Assembly (NCBI GenBank): GCA_022575985.1
Contig: JAKSXM010000247.1
Location: 6,657,501 to 6,721,500, forward strand
Direction: 5' to 3'
From: Anagrus nilaparvatae
Taxonomy: Eukaryota; Arthropoda; Insecta; Hymenoptera; Mymaridae
DNA: 64,000 nt
The position numbers and the translations under genes are program-made. The first letter of the stretch is position 1, and each line of letters opens with the position of its first letter. The notes beneath the pieces are model-generated. The model was given only the letters and a program-made list of their open reading frames with translations. It did not search any database and had not been told where the DNA came from. Below, in pieces: positions 35,181-45,919 of this stretch.

Positions 35181-35229
35181 AAAAATAAATTTACTCGTTG
35201 AAGTCAATTATTTATCATATTCATTAAAA
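35181..35229. repeat. Right copy of the 49 bp inverted repeat
   Basis: It is the inverse of 32874-32922 with one mismatch, and starts right after the LINE tail. Confidence 0.85.
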
Positions 35230-35446
35230 CAATTATTTAAAAAAATTTTACATTTTTTAAAATTTTAAATTATTAAAATAAACTATAAGAAAAACCAAGA
35301 ATATTTTCCTTGATACTGTTAGTTTAACATCTCATGGAAAAAATTAGGTTTTTTACATAAAAAAAAAGAAGATTTTTCCACACTAGTACATAATCTTCTT
35401 TTATGATAATTATGTCTGCTAGACAGTTTTTGGAGTATCGGAAGTT

Positions 35447-35590
35447 CCCGATCGAAACAGGTAGGAGCGGGCCACCGGAGGGCAGCAGGTGGATTGCCAC
35501 CTCGCCACCAGAGGCCCTCTGGCGGAAATGTCACGCGGGCCTCCAGCGGCCCTAGTACGGTTTGCCACCATAACTTAAAAACGCATGCGC
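35447..35590 (+). repeat. Left terminal inverted repeat of the CMC-like transposon
   Basis: It aligns with the reverse complement of 39890-40032, the best block being the GTCACGCGGGCCTCC region near 35530-35545. Confidence 0.8.
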
Positions 35591-35648
35591 AAAATTAAAA
35601 GAAAAAGAGTATTTTTCTGCTGTTAAAGAATTTATTATTATACTTAAA

Positions 35649-37962
35649 ATGGAAGATTTTTTTAAATTACAAAAAGAAAAAAATAAAATAAGAAAAAGTT
35701 TATGTAGACTAAAAAGGAAAATTTATGATAATACAGGTAATATATATTTTTGAAACCACTATAGATGCTTAAAAAAAACTAATATTTTAATAACTTTTAA
35801 TTTTATAGATTTAACTCCAATAAAAAAAACAAAAATAGAATATGCATAAAATGATTTTAAAGAAGAAACGAATAAAATATCTTGTAATATGCAATGTATT
35901 GCAAATTCTACTGATTTAAATTTGTCAAATAAATTAGCTATTGAACATTCAGGTAATGTATACAAGCAAATCAAAATTGAATAAAATATTTCATTCATTT
36001 GAATATAATTAAGTTTAGGTTAAAAATTTTTTAACAGATGCGAATACTGAAGAAATTAGAGCTATTGAATCAAAATTTATGTCTTCTTTGATAAAAAATA
36101 TAAATTTAGAGCCAGGTGATAGTTTGGAAATAATTGATAATTCTGAATCTGAAAATGAAAAAAACAATGAAAGTAATGGGTACGATGTGAAAGAAATCTT
36201 AAAAGGCTGGTTTTTGGATTGCAACCCTCCGAAAACTCATCTTCATAATCTTTTAAAAAGGTTGAAACCAGTGCATACAGAATTACCACTCTGCAAAAAG
36301 ACTTTAATTCCGTATTCAAAAAATTTAGTCGAAAATTTTAAAGTTATTAAATTTGATGCTGAATCAGAGTTTGTGTATTTTGGATTTGAGTGGCAGCTAA
36401 AACAGATGGTTAATCCTGAATTGCATAAAAGCAAAATGATATTTTTAAAATTTGGCATTGATGGCTTGCCATTATTTAAATCAAGCAGAATAGAATTTTG
36501 GCCAATTTTAGGACAAGTATACTCTGTACCATCGGTTTACCCAACTTTCACAGTAGCAGTTTATTGTGGTATAGGCAGACCTAAAAATTTGAATATGTAC
36601 AGTGCAAATTTTATTGAAGAGCTAAATAATTTGATAGAGAATGGAATAGAAATTGATGGAACAAAATTTCAAGTAAGATTACTATGTTTTATTTGCGATT
36701 TACCCGCTAGAAATCATATTAAGCAAGGAAAAAGTCACCAGGGCTATTATAGCTGTGAACGATGTATTGCTAAAGGAGTAAGTTTCAAGCATAGAATTAT
36801 TTTTCCCACATTAAGATATGCAAGAAGAACTAACGATTCTTTTCAAAATATGGAACAACCTGAACATCATATTGGAGAAACTCCATTCAAAAATATAAAA
36901 TCAATTAATATAGTACAAAATTTTTTTTTGGATACTCTACACTTACTTTATCTCGGAATAACTTTGCGTTTACTTAATTATTGGACTACGCCTGGTAGTG
37001 CAACTAAATTGTCTAAAACAAACATGGAGAAATTATCTCAACGTTTAAAGTTTATGAAAAATAAAATTCCAACTGAATTTCAAAGAACAACTAGAACCTT
37101 AGAGGACTTACCTAGATACAAAGGGACAGAATTTCGACTTTTTTCATTATATGTTGGACCGTTTATATTAGAGGATATTTTACCTGATCACTTGTATTTT
37201 CATTTTTTATTGTTTCATGTGGCATCAAGAATTCTCAATTGCAAGAAATTATTAAAAAAATTTTTAAGTGCAGCTCAATTATTTTTAGAAAGATTTGTAA
37301 TGTTATCTAAACATTTTTATGGATACGAGAGTTTAACAATAGGAATACATTTACTAGTACACATATGTGAAGATGCAAAATATTTGAATTCCTCGTTAAG
37401 TGATGTTACAGCATTTGATTTTGAAAACGCGTTGCACAAAATCAAATTGCAATTAAGGTGTGGCTATAAACCATTGCAGCAACTTTGTAACAAAATTAAG
37501 GATAATTCTCTAAAAAAAGGCAACAAAGTAGAACTTCCAAGCAAGAAGGTGATCATATCAAAAATTAAGAAAGAAAATAAAAAAAGTAATACAAAACTTA
37601 TTACAGAAATTATTTATAGAGATACAGTTTTATCCACTAAACCTCCAAACGACACTGTACTTTTAAAATCATTAGTATTTTTAAAAATTAAAAAAATTTC
37701 AAAAATTAATTCATTAAATTTCATACTGAAAGGAGAAATACTTAATAAAAAAGGTCCATCTTTTACATATCCTTTAAATTCTACTAATTTAAATATTTTT
37801 GAGGTTGACGTAGAAAATATTACAGTTAAGGAATTTACTTGTAATTTGATTGATGTTAATTGCAAAGCTTTTTTAGTTTACGTTAAAGATTTGTCAATGG
37901 AAAAAGCTAAAGTTCATGCAGTGCCTTTATTACATGGGGATGGAGAAATAAGTGATAATTAA
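35649..37962 (+). pseudogene. CMC/EnSpm-like transposase, three exons, one in-frame stop
   Basis: Exon 1 is 35649-35736, exon 2 is 35809-35952, and exon 3 is open from 36038 to 37962. Both junctions have GT...AG and split the codon after its first base. TAA at 35847-35849 stops exon 2. From the first ATG of exon 3 (36079) 627 codons are open. The core reads FGIDGLPLFKSS, FWPILGQV, FICDLPARNHIKQGK, GYYSCERC, then FLDTLHLLYLG. This is the pattern of animal EnSpm-like transposases, with candidate catalytic Asp in IDG and ICD. Family call from motif recall; exact superfamily is less certain than being a DDE/D transposase. Confidence 0.7.
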
Positions 37963-38434
37963 ACCAGCTTCTTTCAATTTATTATAAAATATGCATTTAT
38001 TAATTATTTTATTACATTTTGTCTTCAATTTTGACTATGAATTATATAATAAAGCTATATATAATAACAATAAATGTTGATTTTCTTTTATTCTTAAGTA
38101 TTTATGTAATTATAATATTTTACTTTATTTATTAAAAATAATTTTTATCCTTTTTCTATTTCTATCCTTAATTTAGTTAAGTTTAAAATATTATCACTCA
38201 TGTTAATAATACCAATTAAAATTATATTTTTATTTTTATTGATTTTTAATCTCTAGCATTAATATTATTTTATTAAATTAATATAAATTTTAAGATCTTT
38301 TAAGTAACAAAAATAAAATATTTTAAAATATTATTTATAAAATTTAATTTTTTTAAAGTTTTAGATACTAATACTAAAAAACAGTTAATGATTATAGAAT
38401 AAAAGCACCACTGATTCATTTTAAAATGTAAGTT
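37963..38434. other. Spacer between convergent transposon genes
   Basis: AT-rich DNA with AATAAA-type polyadenylation signals (for example 38048-38053), suitable as the shared 3' end of two convergent genes. No open frame of note. Confidence 0.5.
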
Positions 38435-39795
38435 TTAATTCTTTTTTCGTATTTTTTTAGGTACTCCGTTTTCATCATTTTCCTCTTCTCCATCGTTTGA
38501 ATCTTTTGAAGTATTTATCAACCTTTTATTTCTACCTCCATTCCAATCTCTTGATGCTTTTATTGCTAAGCTAACAGCTTTTGCAATATCTGGTGCATTG
38601 CATAATTTTCCAGCAGCATCGTACAGCTGTTTATATGATTCTAACAAACAATTGTAAAAGTTTGTTTTTTCAGTAAATATAATTTTCTCTTTATCTTCGC
38701 TAGATTTTCCACTGCCACTGCTCTCTCTTTGCCCAGTATAAGAAGCTAAACTCATTCTGGTAAAAAATTGTTTCATTAATTCTCTAACCTGTTTTTGTAC
38801 ATTAATCTCTAATTTTATTTCTCCACATAAATATTTTTTCAAATCATCAAAATACTCCTTTTGACTCAAATTATTATCGTATGCTTCGAATAAAGTTTTA
38901 CTTTGAAAAGGAAGTATTAATTTATATTTACTAATAATCATACTTTTTGTCATAACATTCTGTAATACTCCTAATGGATTTCTTAAAGTACAGCTATTTT
39001 TTATCACTTCAATATGAGTACCTTGAGTTATTAGTTTAGCTTCATGACTAGCATATGCTTTGGTTATAGCATCTATTATACTTTCTTGAGAGTTTTTAAT
39101 TTTCTGATCCAAAACTGATAAAATTTCTTTTGTAGCTTTTTCAATAGCACTATTTAGATCCGATTTGGTTACAATATCATTTAGGCTTAAAGTATTTAAG
39201 AGAAGAGTTTCAATATTTTTAGTATTTTGACTTTTGTTACATATGATCCCATTATTATTCACTTCAGTACTTATTGATGGTACTGGTTGGGAATTCTCTT
39301 CTGGTATGACGCAGTTTAAAGCTTGAGCACTTATTTCATTATTAATAAATATCTGCTTATTACCAGTTTTTTTGTTTTGTAGATTTGTTTGTATACTTGT
39401 TATGTTATCATCACTTAAGGTACTTGACTGACTTACTTCTATTAATGGAGATTGTAAATTGAACAATACGTCAGTTGTGAATTGTGAACTGAATTTAAAA
39501 AAATATTTGCAGCCTCAAATGTTTCAAACTGTTTTCTAACTTCAAAGGGGTATTCACCCCAAGATGAAGGAATAATTTTTACTCTTGATTTGGCCATATT
39601 TTTATAAAAATCAATGTCATCTTGAGTTTTAAATGGTGGATTTGGAAAGCTAAGTAGAACTCTGGTATTCACTTTTTTAAACCACTCAACTGGACATATA
39701 ACTAAATTACTTTTAAAAAACTCATCATCATTAATGATTTTAACGACATAAAATTTTGATATGTTAGGTAAATTAACAAAAGACATATTCTGCAA
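38435..39795 (-). pseudogene. Transposon accessory gene, DUF4806-like, frameshifted
   Basis: Two minus-strand frames overlap: 39795-39442 (117 codons) and 39466-38435 (343 codons). The first reads like the small N-terminal domain of these proteins (NDDEFFKSNLVICPVEWF... SSWGEYPFEVRKQFETFEAA). The second has a C-terminal block (LPFQSKTLFEAYDNNLSQKE... VRELMKQFFTRMSL) that resembles DUF4806. Such proteins accompany animal EnSpm-like transposases. A single indel, possibly in the T run near 39500, would join the frames. Function unknown; likely an accessory DNA-binding factor (inference). Confidence 0.55.
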
Positions 39796-39889
39796 AAAAT
39801 AATAATATGGTCACAAGAAAAAATTTTAAAAACTGCAATAACAAAACAAACAATTACACATGTGTGTATAATTTTTAATTTAAAAAAAA

Positions 39890-40032
39890 CGCATGCGCAG
39901 TTGTATTAAGGTGGCAAGCCACTAGCGGGCCGCCGGAGGCCCGCGTGACATTTCGAGGCCGGCCGGTAGGTGGCAAAGCGAAGGAGGCCCGCAGGAATTC
40001 AGGTGGCATTACTCCCGACTTGTTCGATCGGG
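39890..40032 (-). repeat. Right terminal inverted repeat of the CMC-like transposon
   Basis: It is the inverse of 35447-35590, ending CGATCGGG before TT. Confidence 0.8.
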
Positions 40033-40034
40033 TT

Positions 40035-42330
40035 CTGCTCGAGAGATCGGAGCATATCGTCCCACCTGGCCGAATTAAACGCATTTTTAACATCCAGCGT
40101 TGCCAGTAAGACGTCCATGTGGTTCGCGTGTGGCCGTTCTCTCTCTACCATTACGGTATTCACAACACGCCTGATGGCGTCTACGGTGGAATGCCTCTCG
40201 CGAAAGCCACGTATTTCCTCAGAGAGATCACCGCCCTCCACGATCGCTAGCCTTAGTCTAGCCCGTGCTCTCCATTACCTTGTCAATGGTATTCAACATA
40301 CATAGTGATACTCCTCGCTTTCCTTTGCTCAGAAGCACAAGGTGAGCCACCTTCTATTCCCTCAAAAACATTCTTGCCACCAAGCAAGAATAAACATGCC
40401 CAGCAGGATACCAGGGTTTACTTTAACGGCCAATTGAAGACCTCCGCTGGTATCCCATCTGGTCACGTTACCTTGCCATTTTTCATGGCTTTGATAGCCA
40501 TGACCATCTCAGCCACGCTGAATAGTAGCACTTCATCCCTGGGTATTTCCTCTACCAGATGCTCCCGGATGGGCTGTTAAGGGAAGAGAGCGTCCACTAT
40601 CTTTCCTCGAACCTTCCCTCGAACTCGCGTAGTTCTGATTGTTGCATGTATTCTGGACCACCAGTTTGCATCTAGTGGCCATTTCGAGTACCCTTCGTTC
40701 CCTGGGGTTGGTTGTAGACATGCCCCACTCTAAAGCCCTAGTGTTAAAGTCTGCACCGAGTATAAAGTTGTTGGTGACCCTGCAGATTGTGTCTTCGATA
40801 CTAATCAGCTTTTCAACGAGTACCGCATCCGAGTCATTTGGGGAGATATAACAACTTATATAAGTTGTCTCCTCGCACGTGGCCCAAACGTGGCAATTGC
40901 CTCTCCCTTGTTGGGACGCTTGGGCTCTGCCTCGGAGCCATATGGCACAAACAATGGTTTCATCGGACAGCCAGCCCTCAAGGTTGTAATTGCGAGGTTA
41001 CTCGCTTAATAAAAGGATACTTATGTCCATTTCGCGAACAAGCTGTTGTAACAATTCACCAGCAAGTCTGTCCGTATGCATGTTCCTTTGGAGTACCTGA
41101 ATCATTTCCGATGACACCTGCTTCTAGCCATAGCCAGAGCCTTCCGGTAACTGGGGCATTTCTCCTCTCTGGGATAGGGCTCCGTGGAGCTCTTATTATT
41201 TTTAGTCACGCAGAGAATGCATTTAGGCTTCGCTTTTCTGCACCATGTCCTTTTATGTCCATCTTCGCCACATTTAAGGTACGCCTAGCTTCTGTCTGGG
41301 ACTTTACAGACATGCTGGCTATGCCCATAGCCCAAACATTTGAATTTGAACATTTGAGGCGCCCTCCGCTCCATGCCCAGCCGATCTAGTTTTTCCCCTT
41401 TTTGCCTGCAGTAGGTCTTTACTTTCGACATCTCCTGTTCTTTTGTGACCCCATCCAAATCTCGAATTTTGAGTTTAAGAGTGAGGGTCACGAACATTTG
41501 ACTCAGGGCCCGTGACCAACTTCATCGCTTCTTTCAGTTTTTGTCGTTCCTCGATGGCCTCCAGCTCAATAATGACGCTGCCATTTTGGGTTTTCCTTTT
41601 ACGGCGGACCTTCGAGCCAGATTCCTCGAGATTCACGTTTCTCTTTAATTCGAGGAGCGTTTCTTCGTAGCTTTTTCCCGCCTCAGGGGATATCTGAAAG
41701 ACTTTCTCCTTCTCTTAAACCTGCGTCTCTGCCTTGGTTTCCGTGTTTATTCCGCTTCGGGCTTTTCGGCCTGCTGCTTCGTTTTCGTCCTCTTTTTATT
41801 CTTTGCCTTTATCTTAATTTCTTCCCATTTCTCTGGGGGTTTATCTTCCTGACTCTGCTGCTTCTCTTGCCTCCCCACCAGTTTCCACCGGTTACAGACA
41901 TTCCAGTCTGACAACCTGACCAATTGGCAGCTCAAGTGATTGTTGTTATTTGGCAGCAGCTAACCTTTTCTTTTTACGCCTCTTCTTTTCCGCCTTGTTT
42001 GTAGGTTTCTTGTTCCCGGCGTTTTGATCGGTCGGCTGCTCTTCCGACTTCTCCGCATCTTGTATATGAGGCTTTGGCTGTTGCTTGTCTTTGCGCTGAT
42101 GGTGCTGCGTTGTCACTATTTTCTTTCTCTTGCCGTTGCCTCTCCAGTCATTGTTGCAGCTTGCTTTCTTCCTCTTTAGATTTCTCTATTCAAATCTCTA
42201 GTTTTTTTTTAGGCATAGTCGTTTCCCCGTTCCTATCTTGATGTGTGACTACACCCTTTGGGTTATTCTCGGCATCTTTTTTCATATTATACCTCAAATC
42301 TGGTGAGTCCTGATCTGAAGTGAAAATGTA
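40035..42330 (-). mobile_element. R1-like LINE copy 3, decayed, with preserved 5' end
   Basis: On the minus strand the order is a short 5' leader, ORF1 starting at ATG 42285 (MKKDAENNPKGVV...), zinc-knuckle remnants near 41240-41340, endonuclease pieces (40530-41130) and RT pieces (40040-40480). Many deletions and frameshifts are present, for example the endonuclease runs straight into RT near 40590. The RT stops at 40035 where the CMC-like transposon begins. The missing 3' part is not found beyond 35446 apart from about 17 similar bases. Confidence 0.82.
41240..42285 (-). pseudogene. ORF1 of LINE copy 3
   Basis: It starts at ATG 42285 and is rich in lysine and glutamate (KKRTKTKQQAEKPEAE near 41760). 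The part that aligns with the ORF1 of copy 1 lies near 41280-41600. Frames are broken repeatedly. It shows what the 5' half missing from copies 1 and 2 looked like: a charged, low-complexity N-terminus. Confidence 0.6.
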
Positions 42331-42339
42331 TATTTTGTT

Positions 42340-42430
42340 GCTAATAAAATTTATTTATCTAAAATAAAAATTATTAAATTAAATAATATTAAAATAAGCA
42401 AACATCTAAATTAGTTATTATATAATGAAG
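42340..42430. repeat. Inverted copy of part of the 32036-32300 repeat
   Basis: It closely matches the reverse complement of about 32205-32290 and immediately borders the 5' end of LINE copy 3. Confidence 0.7.
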
Positions 42431-42451
42431 TTACACTCTATATATATGGGT

Positions 42452-43366
42452 AGATTTAAATGAAGTGAGTGCGATTTGTATGGTCAGGTCTTCAAAACAG
42501 TCCCAAAGTGTTTTTTTCTGAAAGTACATACTGCCAAAAATAAGTCACCAGCCCAATTTTTAGCCTCCCAGAGCAAAATCTCGATTTTTGGCAGCCATTT
42601 TTGTGTTTTGGACTTTTGTAAAAAAATTTAAGAAAAATTAGTCATAATTTATTTTATTATTGCTGTAAAAAACTTACATTAGTATGAGAAATTTTTTCCA
42701 TTTAGGTCCGGATAGAAAATTTCCCTGGCTACCCGATTCCGAGGTCAAAAATTTTTTTTAAGTAGCACATGCACGAGGAAACGCTAAGATAGGCTGTTTT
42801 TTTTTTCAAAAGTCGATTTCTCAAATGCCTATTAGTGAAAAATTTTCTAACCAGGCTTAAAATTTTCCATAAACCTTATATTTTTTAGCAAAAAAAAAAT
42901 TTCGATGGGACACTGCTTTTTGGGAGCTCTAAGTAAAAAAATAGCAGCTTTCAAAAGATCATTTTTTACAAATTTCAAGATTTCTCACTAATAGGCATTT
43001 GAGAAATCGACTTTTGAAAAAAAAAACAGCCTATCTTAGCGATTCCTCGCGCATGCGCTACTCAAAAAAAAATTTTGACCCTGGAATCGGATAGCCAGGA
43101 AAATTTCCTATCTGGACCTAAATAGAAAAATTTCTTATACTAATGTAAGTATTTTACAGCAATAATAAAAAAAATTATGACTCATTTTTCTTACTTTTTT
43201 TACAAAAGTCCAAAACACAAAAATGGCTACCAAAAATCGAGATTTTGCTCTGGGAGGCTAAAATTTGGGCTGTTGAATTATTTTTGGTAGTACTTTCAGA
43301 AAAAAAACACTTTTGGTCAGTTTTGAAGACCCGACCATACAAATCGCACTCACTTCATTTAAATCT
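42452..43366. repeat. 915 bp palindrome
   Basis: The outer edges, AGATTTAAATGAAGTGAGTG and its inverse, and nearly all text between them pair across a centre near 42909. It includes GATTTCTCAAATGCCTATTAG and the AAATTTCCCTGGCTA-type block. No coding capacity. The same block occurs in the palindrome at 56011-56847. Confidence 0.9.
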
Positions 43367-43439
43367 TGAATTTTTCAAGGTATAAAAAGTTGGAAAAAAA
43401 ATTAAAAAAAATTTTGAGTTTTTGAAAAATCCAATTTGA

Positions 43440-44330
43440 TCCCCTACCTTAAAAAGGAGGACACTACTCAGAAAATATTTAAAGCAGGGTATATTTTGCT
43501 AAATTGAATACTAATATCTGAATGCTACATTTGCATAAAAATAATTGAAATGACAACTTTTCTATAAAACAGGACACTATTAGAAAAAAAATTGAATTCA
43601 GGTATATTATATTAATTTCAATACAACTATTTCAATGCTGTCATTGCATAAAAAAATTGAAATTACGACTTACGTAAAAAGCAGGACACTACTTGGAAAA
43701 TATTTAAAGCAGGGTATAATCTGCATAAAAACAATTGAAATGACAACTTTTATAAAAAGCAGGAGACTACTTGGAAAATATTTAAAGTAGGATACATTCT
43801 GCTAATTTGAATACAGTGGAACCTCCCTTAACCGACCCTCCCGTAACCGGACCCTCCGATATCCGGATCGGTGTTCAAGATATTTTTTTTTTTTTTTAAT
43901 TTTAAATTTATGAAAATTAAAATTAAAAAAAAAAAAATTTTTTTATAAAGAAAACAACTGGCTCTTTTCATGGCCAAAAATTTATATAAAAGAAATAAAT
44001 AAATAAATAAATTATGGTTTTTATATTTTTGATTGTAAAAAAAAGATTAAAATATTTACAGTTTCCTTAGATAAATAAAGAGAAAAATTTTAAACAAAAA
44101 AAAATCTTCTTTTTAAAATAAATCTTTTTATCCTAATCATTTATTAAAAAATTGAAGTTGCTCCCGTATCCGGATAATTCTAATATCCGGACTACTAGTG
44201 ATTTTAATTGATCCGATTATGGGAGGTTCCACTGTATTAACATCTGAATGCTATAATTGCATAAAAATAATTGAAATTACAAATTTTCTATAAAAAAAGA
44301 CACTATTCAAAAAAAAAATTAAATTGACGT
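43440..44330 (+). repeat. Satellite A array (~113 bp), interrupted by a MITE
   Basis: Units contain AGGACACTACT...AAATATTTAAAGCAGGGTATA and TGCATAAAAATAATTGAAAT. The same satellite runs in the opposite orientation at 55000-57540. Confidence 0.8.
43814..44234. mobile_element. pogo/Tigger-like MITE, 421 bp
   Basis: The ends CAGTGGAACCTCCC and GGGAGGTTCCACTG are inverse, and TA is duplicated outside (43812-43813 and 44235-44236). Interior subterminal text (TAACCGGACC, ATCCGGAT) is typical of pogo/Tigger-type ends. The neighbouring satellite unit near 43498-43530 shows the same flanks joined, which gives the empty site. Confidence 0.85.
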
Positions 44331-44412
44331 ATATTCTACTGATTTCAATACAAATATTTCATATATAAATAATATATTAAATATTATGTATTTAATATTA
44401 TGTTTAATATTA
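44321..44412 (+). repeat. 92 bp direct repeat, left copy
   Basis: It appears identical to 47582-47673. The two copies flank the block that holds satellite B and the LRR-like frame. Confidence 0.85.
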
Positions 44413-44466
44413 AAAAACGCTGCCAAGTGATTGGCACTATGGTTCCTCATTAACAATAGCAAAATA
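44413..44466. repeat. Inverted end sequence, left copy
   Basis: Contains the hairpin TGCCAAGTGATTGGCA and GTTCCTCATTAACAATA. It matches the reverse complement of about 63421-63478. Confidence 0.75.
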
Positions 44467-44854
44467 TTTATAATGGTCTATTTTATCTAATAAAAATTAT
44501 AATTTGAGATATCAGAATTTCATAAAAAAAAGTTAAATACTGTATTTTAAAAGAAAAAAAATGTTGCTGTGATTTAATGTTTTTTATTTTTAACAAATTT
44601 TTAGAAAAAAATTTTCAATAAACTAAGTATCAGTTATAAAAAATATATTGCCAATATAAAAATTATACATAAGTATCTTAATAATTAATTATATTTTAAT
44701 AAGTTATTTTATAAAGTGAATAAATTTTATTATAATAAATAATTATTTTAATTATAAAATTAAATAAAAAATTATATCTTATTAAAAAAAATATAGTAAT
44801 GAAAACAATAATCAAACATATATTTATTTAAACCATTGTTGTAAAAGTTATTAT

Positions 44855-45151
44855 TCAATTATTAATTTTTTTTGAATTCAAACTTGAAATTTTATTGTTT
44901 AGTATTTGTGCATATAAAATATTTTTTTTACCCCTATTCAAAATTGTCTCTGTTAAAATATTAAATATTTTTTTTGTTATTTTATTACAATCTATAATTT
45001 TTATATATTTTAGTATACAACATTTTTTTAATAATTTCTCAATGCCTTCATTAGTTATTTTATTGCAATTTATGCATTCAAATGTTTCCAAAAAATCTAA
45101 ATTTTCAAAAATCTTATCTGTAATATTTTGTAAAATATAAGAATTAAACAT
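44855..45151 (-). CDS. Leucine-rich-repeat fragment (F-box/AMN1-type, cysteine-containing)
   Basis: The 98-codon frame has two units of the pattern L..F.C..CNKIT..GI..LLKKC and LKYIKIIDCNKIT, as in FBXL/AMN1-type LRR proteins that select ubiquitin ligase substrates. It is AT-biased (Ile/Asn/Lys rich). It could be a terminal exon or a pseudogene piece. No promoter, upstream exon or F-box was seen, and it sits among satellites. Confidence 0.4.
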   Translation of the reverse strand: MFNSYILQNITDKIFENLDFLETFECINCNKITNEGIEKLLKKCCILKYIKIIDCNKITKKIFNILTETILNRGKKNILYAQILNNKISSLNSKKINN

Positions 45152-45194
45152 AAGAATTAGTCAAATAAGAGCGATTTTAATAAAAAAATTTTTT

Positions 45195-45345
45195 AAACTA
45201 ATATTCGGGAGTCGTTGGGAGTCGTTGGGATTCGTGATGATTAGAACCTTTCTAAACCCTTTTTAAGCCAATTCGAGTCGATTCTGGCCGAAAAAAAAAT
45301 TTTGACTCCCAAAATGGAAGTCAGGACTCCCGACTCCCGTTACGT
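45195..45345. repeat. GGGAGTCG/CGACTCCC repeat pair
   Basis: GGGAGTCGTTGGGAGTCGTT on the left and GACTCCCGACTCCCG on the right face each other across about 100 bp. It looks like a small foldback fragment. Confidence 0.45.
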
Positions 45346-45919
45346 ACCCCGAAGAAAAAAGAAAAAGAAAGCTAAAAATTTCGACCAAGGTTTGCTGATA
45401 CCTATTATCATAATTTCATAAAAAATATGAACATTTCTAACACAGAAAAACAGGATAAAGTCATGTTTAAAATACAAGAAATAGAGAATAATAAAACTTT
45501 TGCTTTAAACCTCTTTCTTAAAGTCTTGGAAATCCTGCCTCTTTTCGACTTGCCTTGATCAACTTATCCGATGTTAAAATATAACCAAAATTTTTTGTAA
45601 TTTATTTATCAAAAATATCAATATATGTTATGCAAATAAATTTTTTTTATTTAATTATTTCATACCCATTCTGTTCCTTTGATTTCGTTTGATTATAAAA
45701 ATTTTATTTTATAAACATTAAAAATTTATTATCGTGCAAACATAACCATTTAACATTTTTAAGTTTTTTGTTATTGTTTATAATTTCATTAGGCTGTATA
45801 CATAAAAAAACATAGCAACGGGCAAGTTGCTCCGGGAAACTCGAAAAGAGGATTATTATAAACTAACATTATAAAACTAGTAAATTATCAAATTCGAAAT
45901 ATTGAGTAAGAACAACACT

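Larger units (their letters stand above)
35447..40032. mobile_element. EnSpm/CACTA-like (CMC) DNA transposon, 4.6 kb
   Basis: Terminal inverted repeats of roughly 140 bp (35447-35590 and 39890-40032) are GC-rich and start CCCGATCG. They share GGAGGCCCGCGTGACATTT and a GCATGCGC block at their inner edge. TT stands outside both ends, giving a 2 bp duplication if 35430-35446 and 40035-40050 were once joined. The LINE sequence there supports this only weakly. Inside are a transposase gene (+) and a second gene on the minus strand. The terminus is not CACTA, so it belongs to a divergent branch. Confidence 0.75.

Noticed and set aside
35440..35446. Proof that the CMC-like element split LINE copy 3
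   Set aside because: Only about 17 bases left of the element resemble the LINE; too short to be sure the two flanks were once joined.
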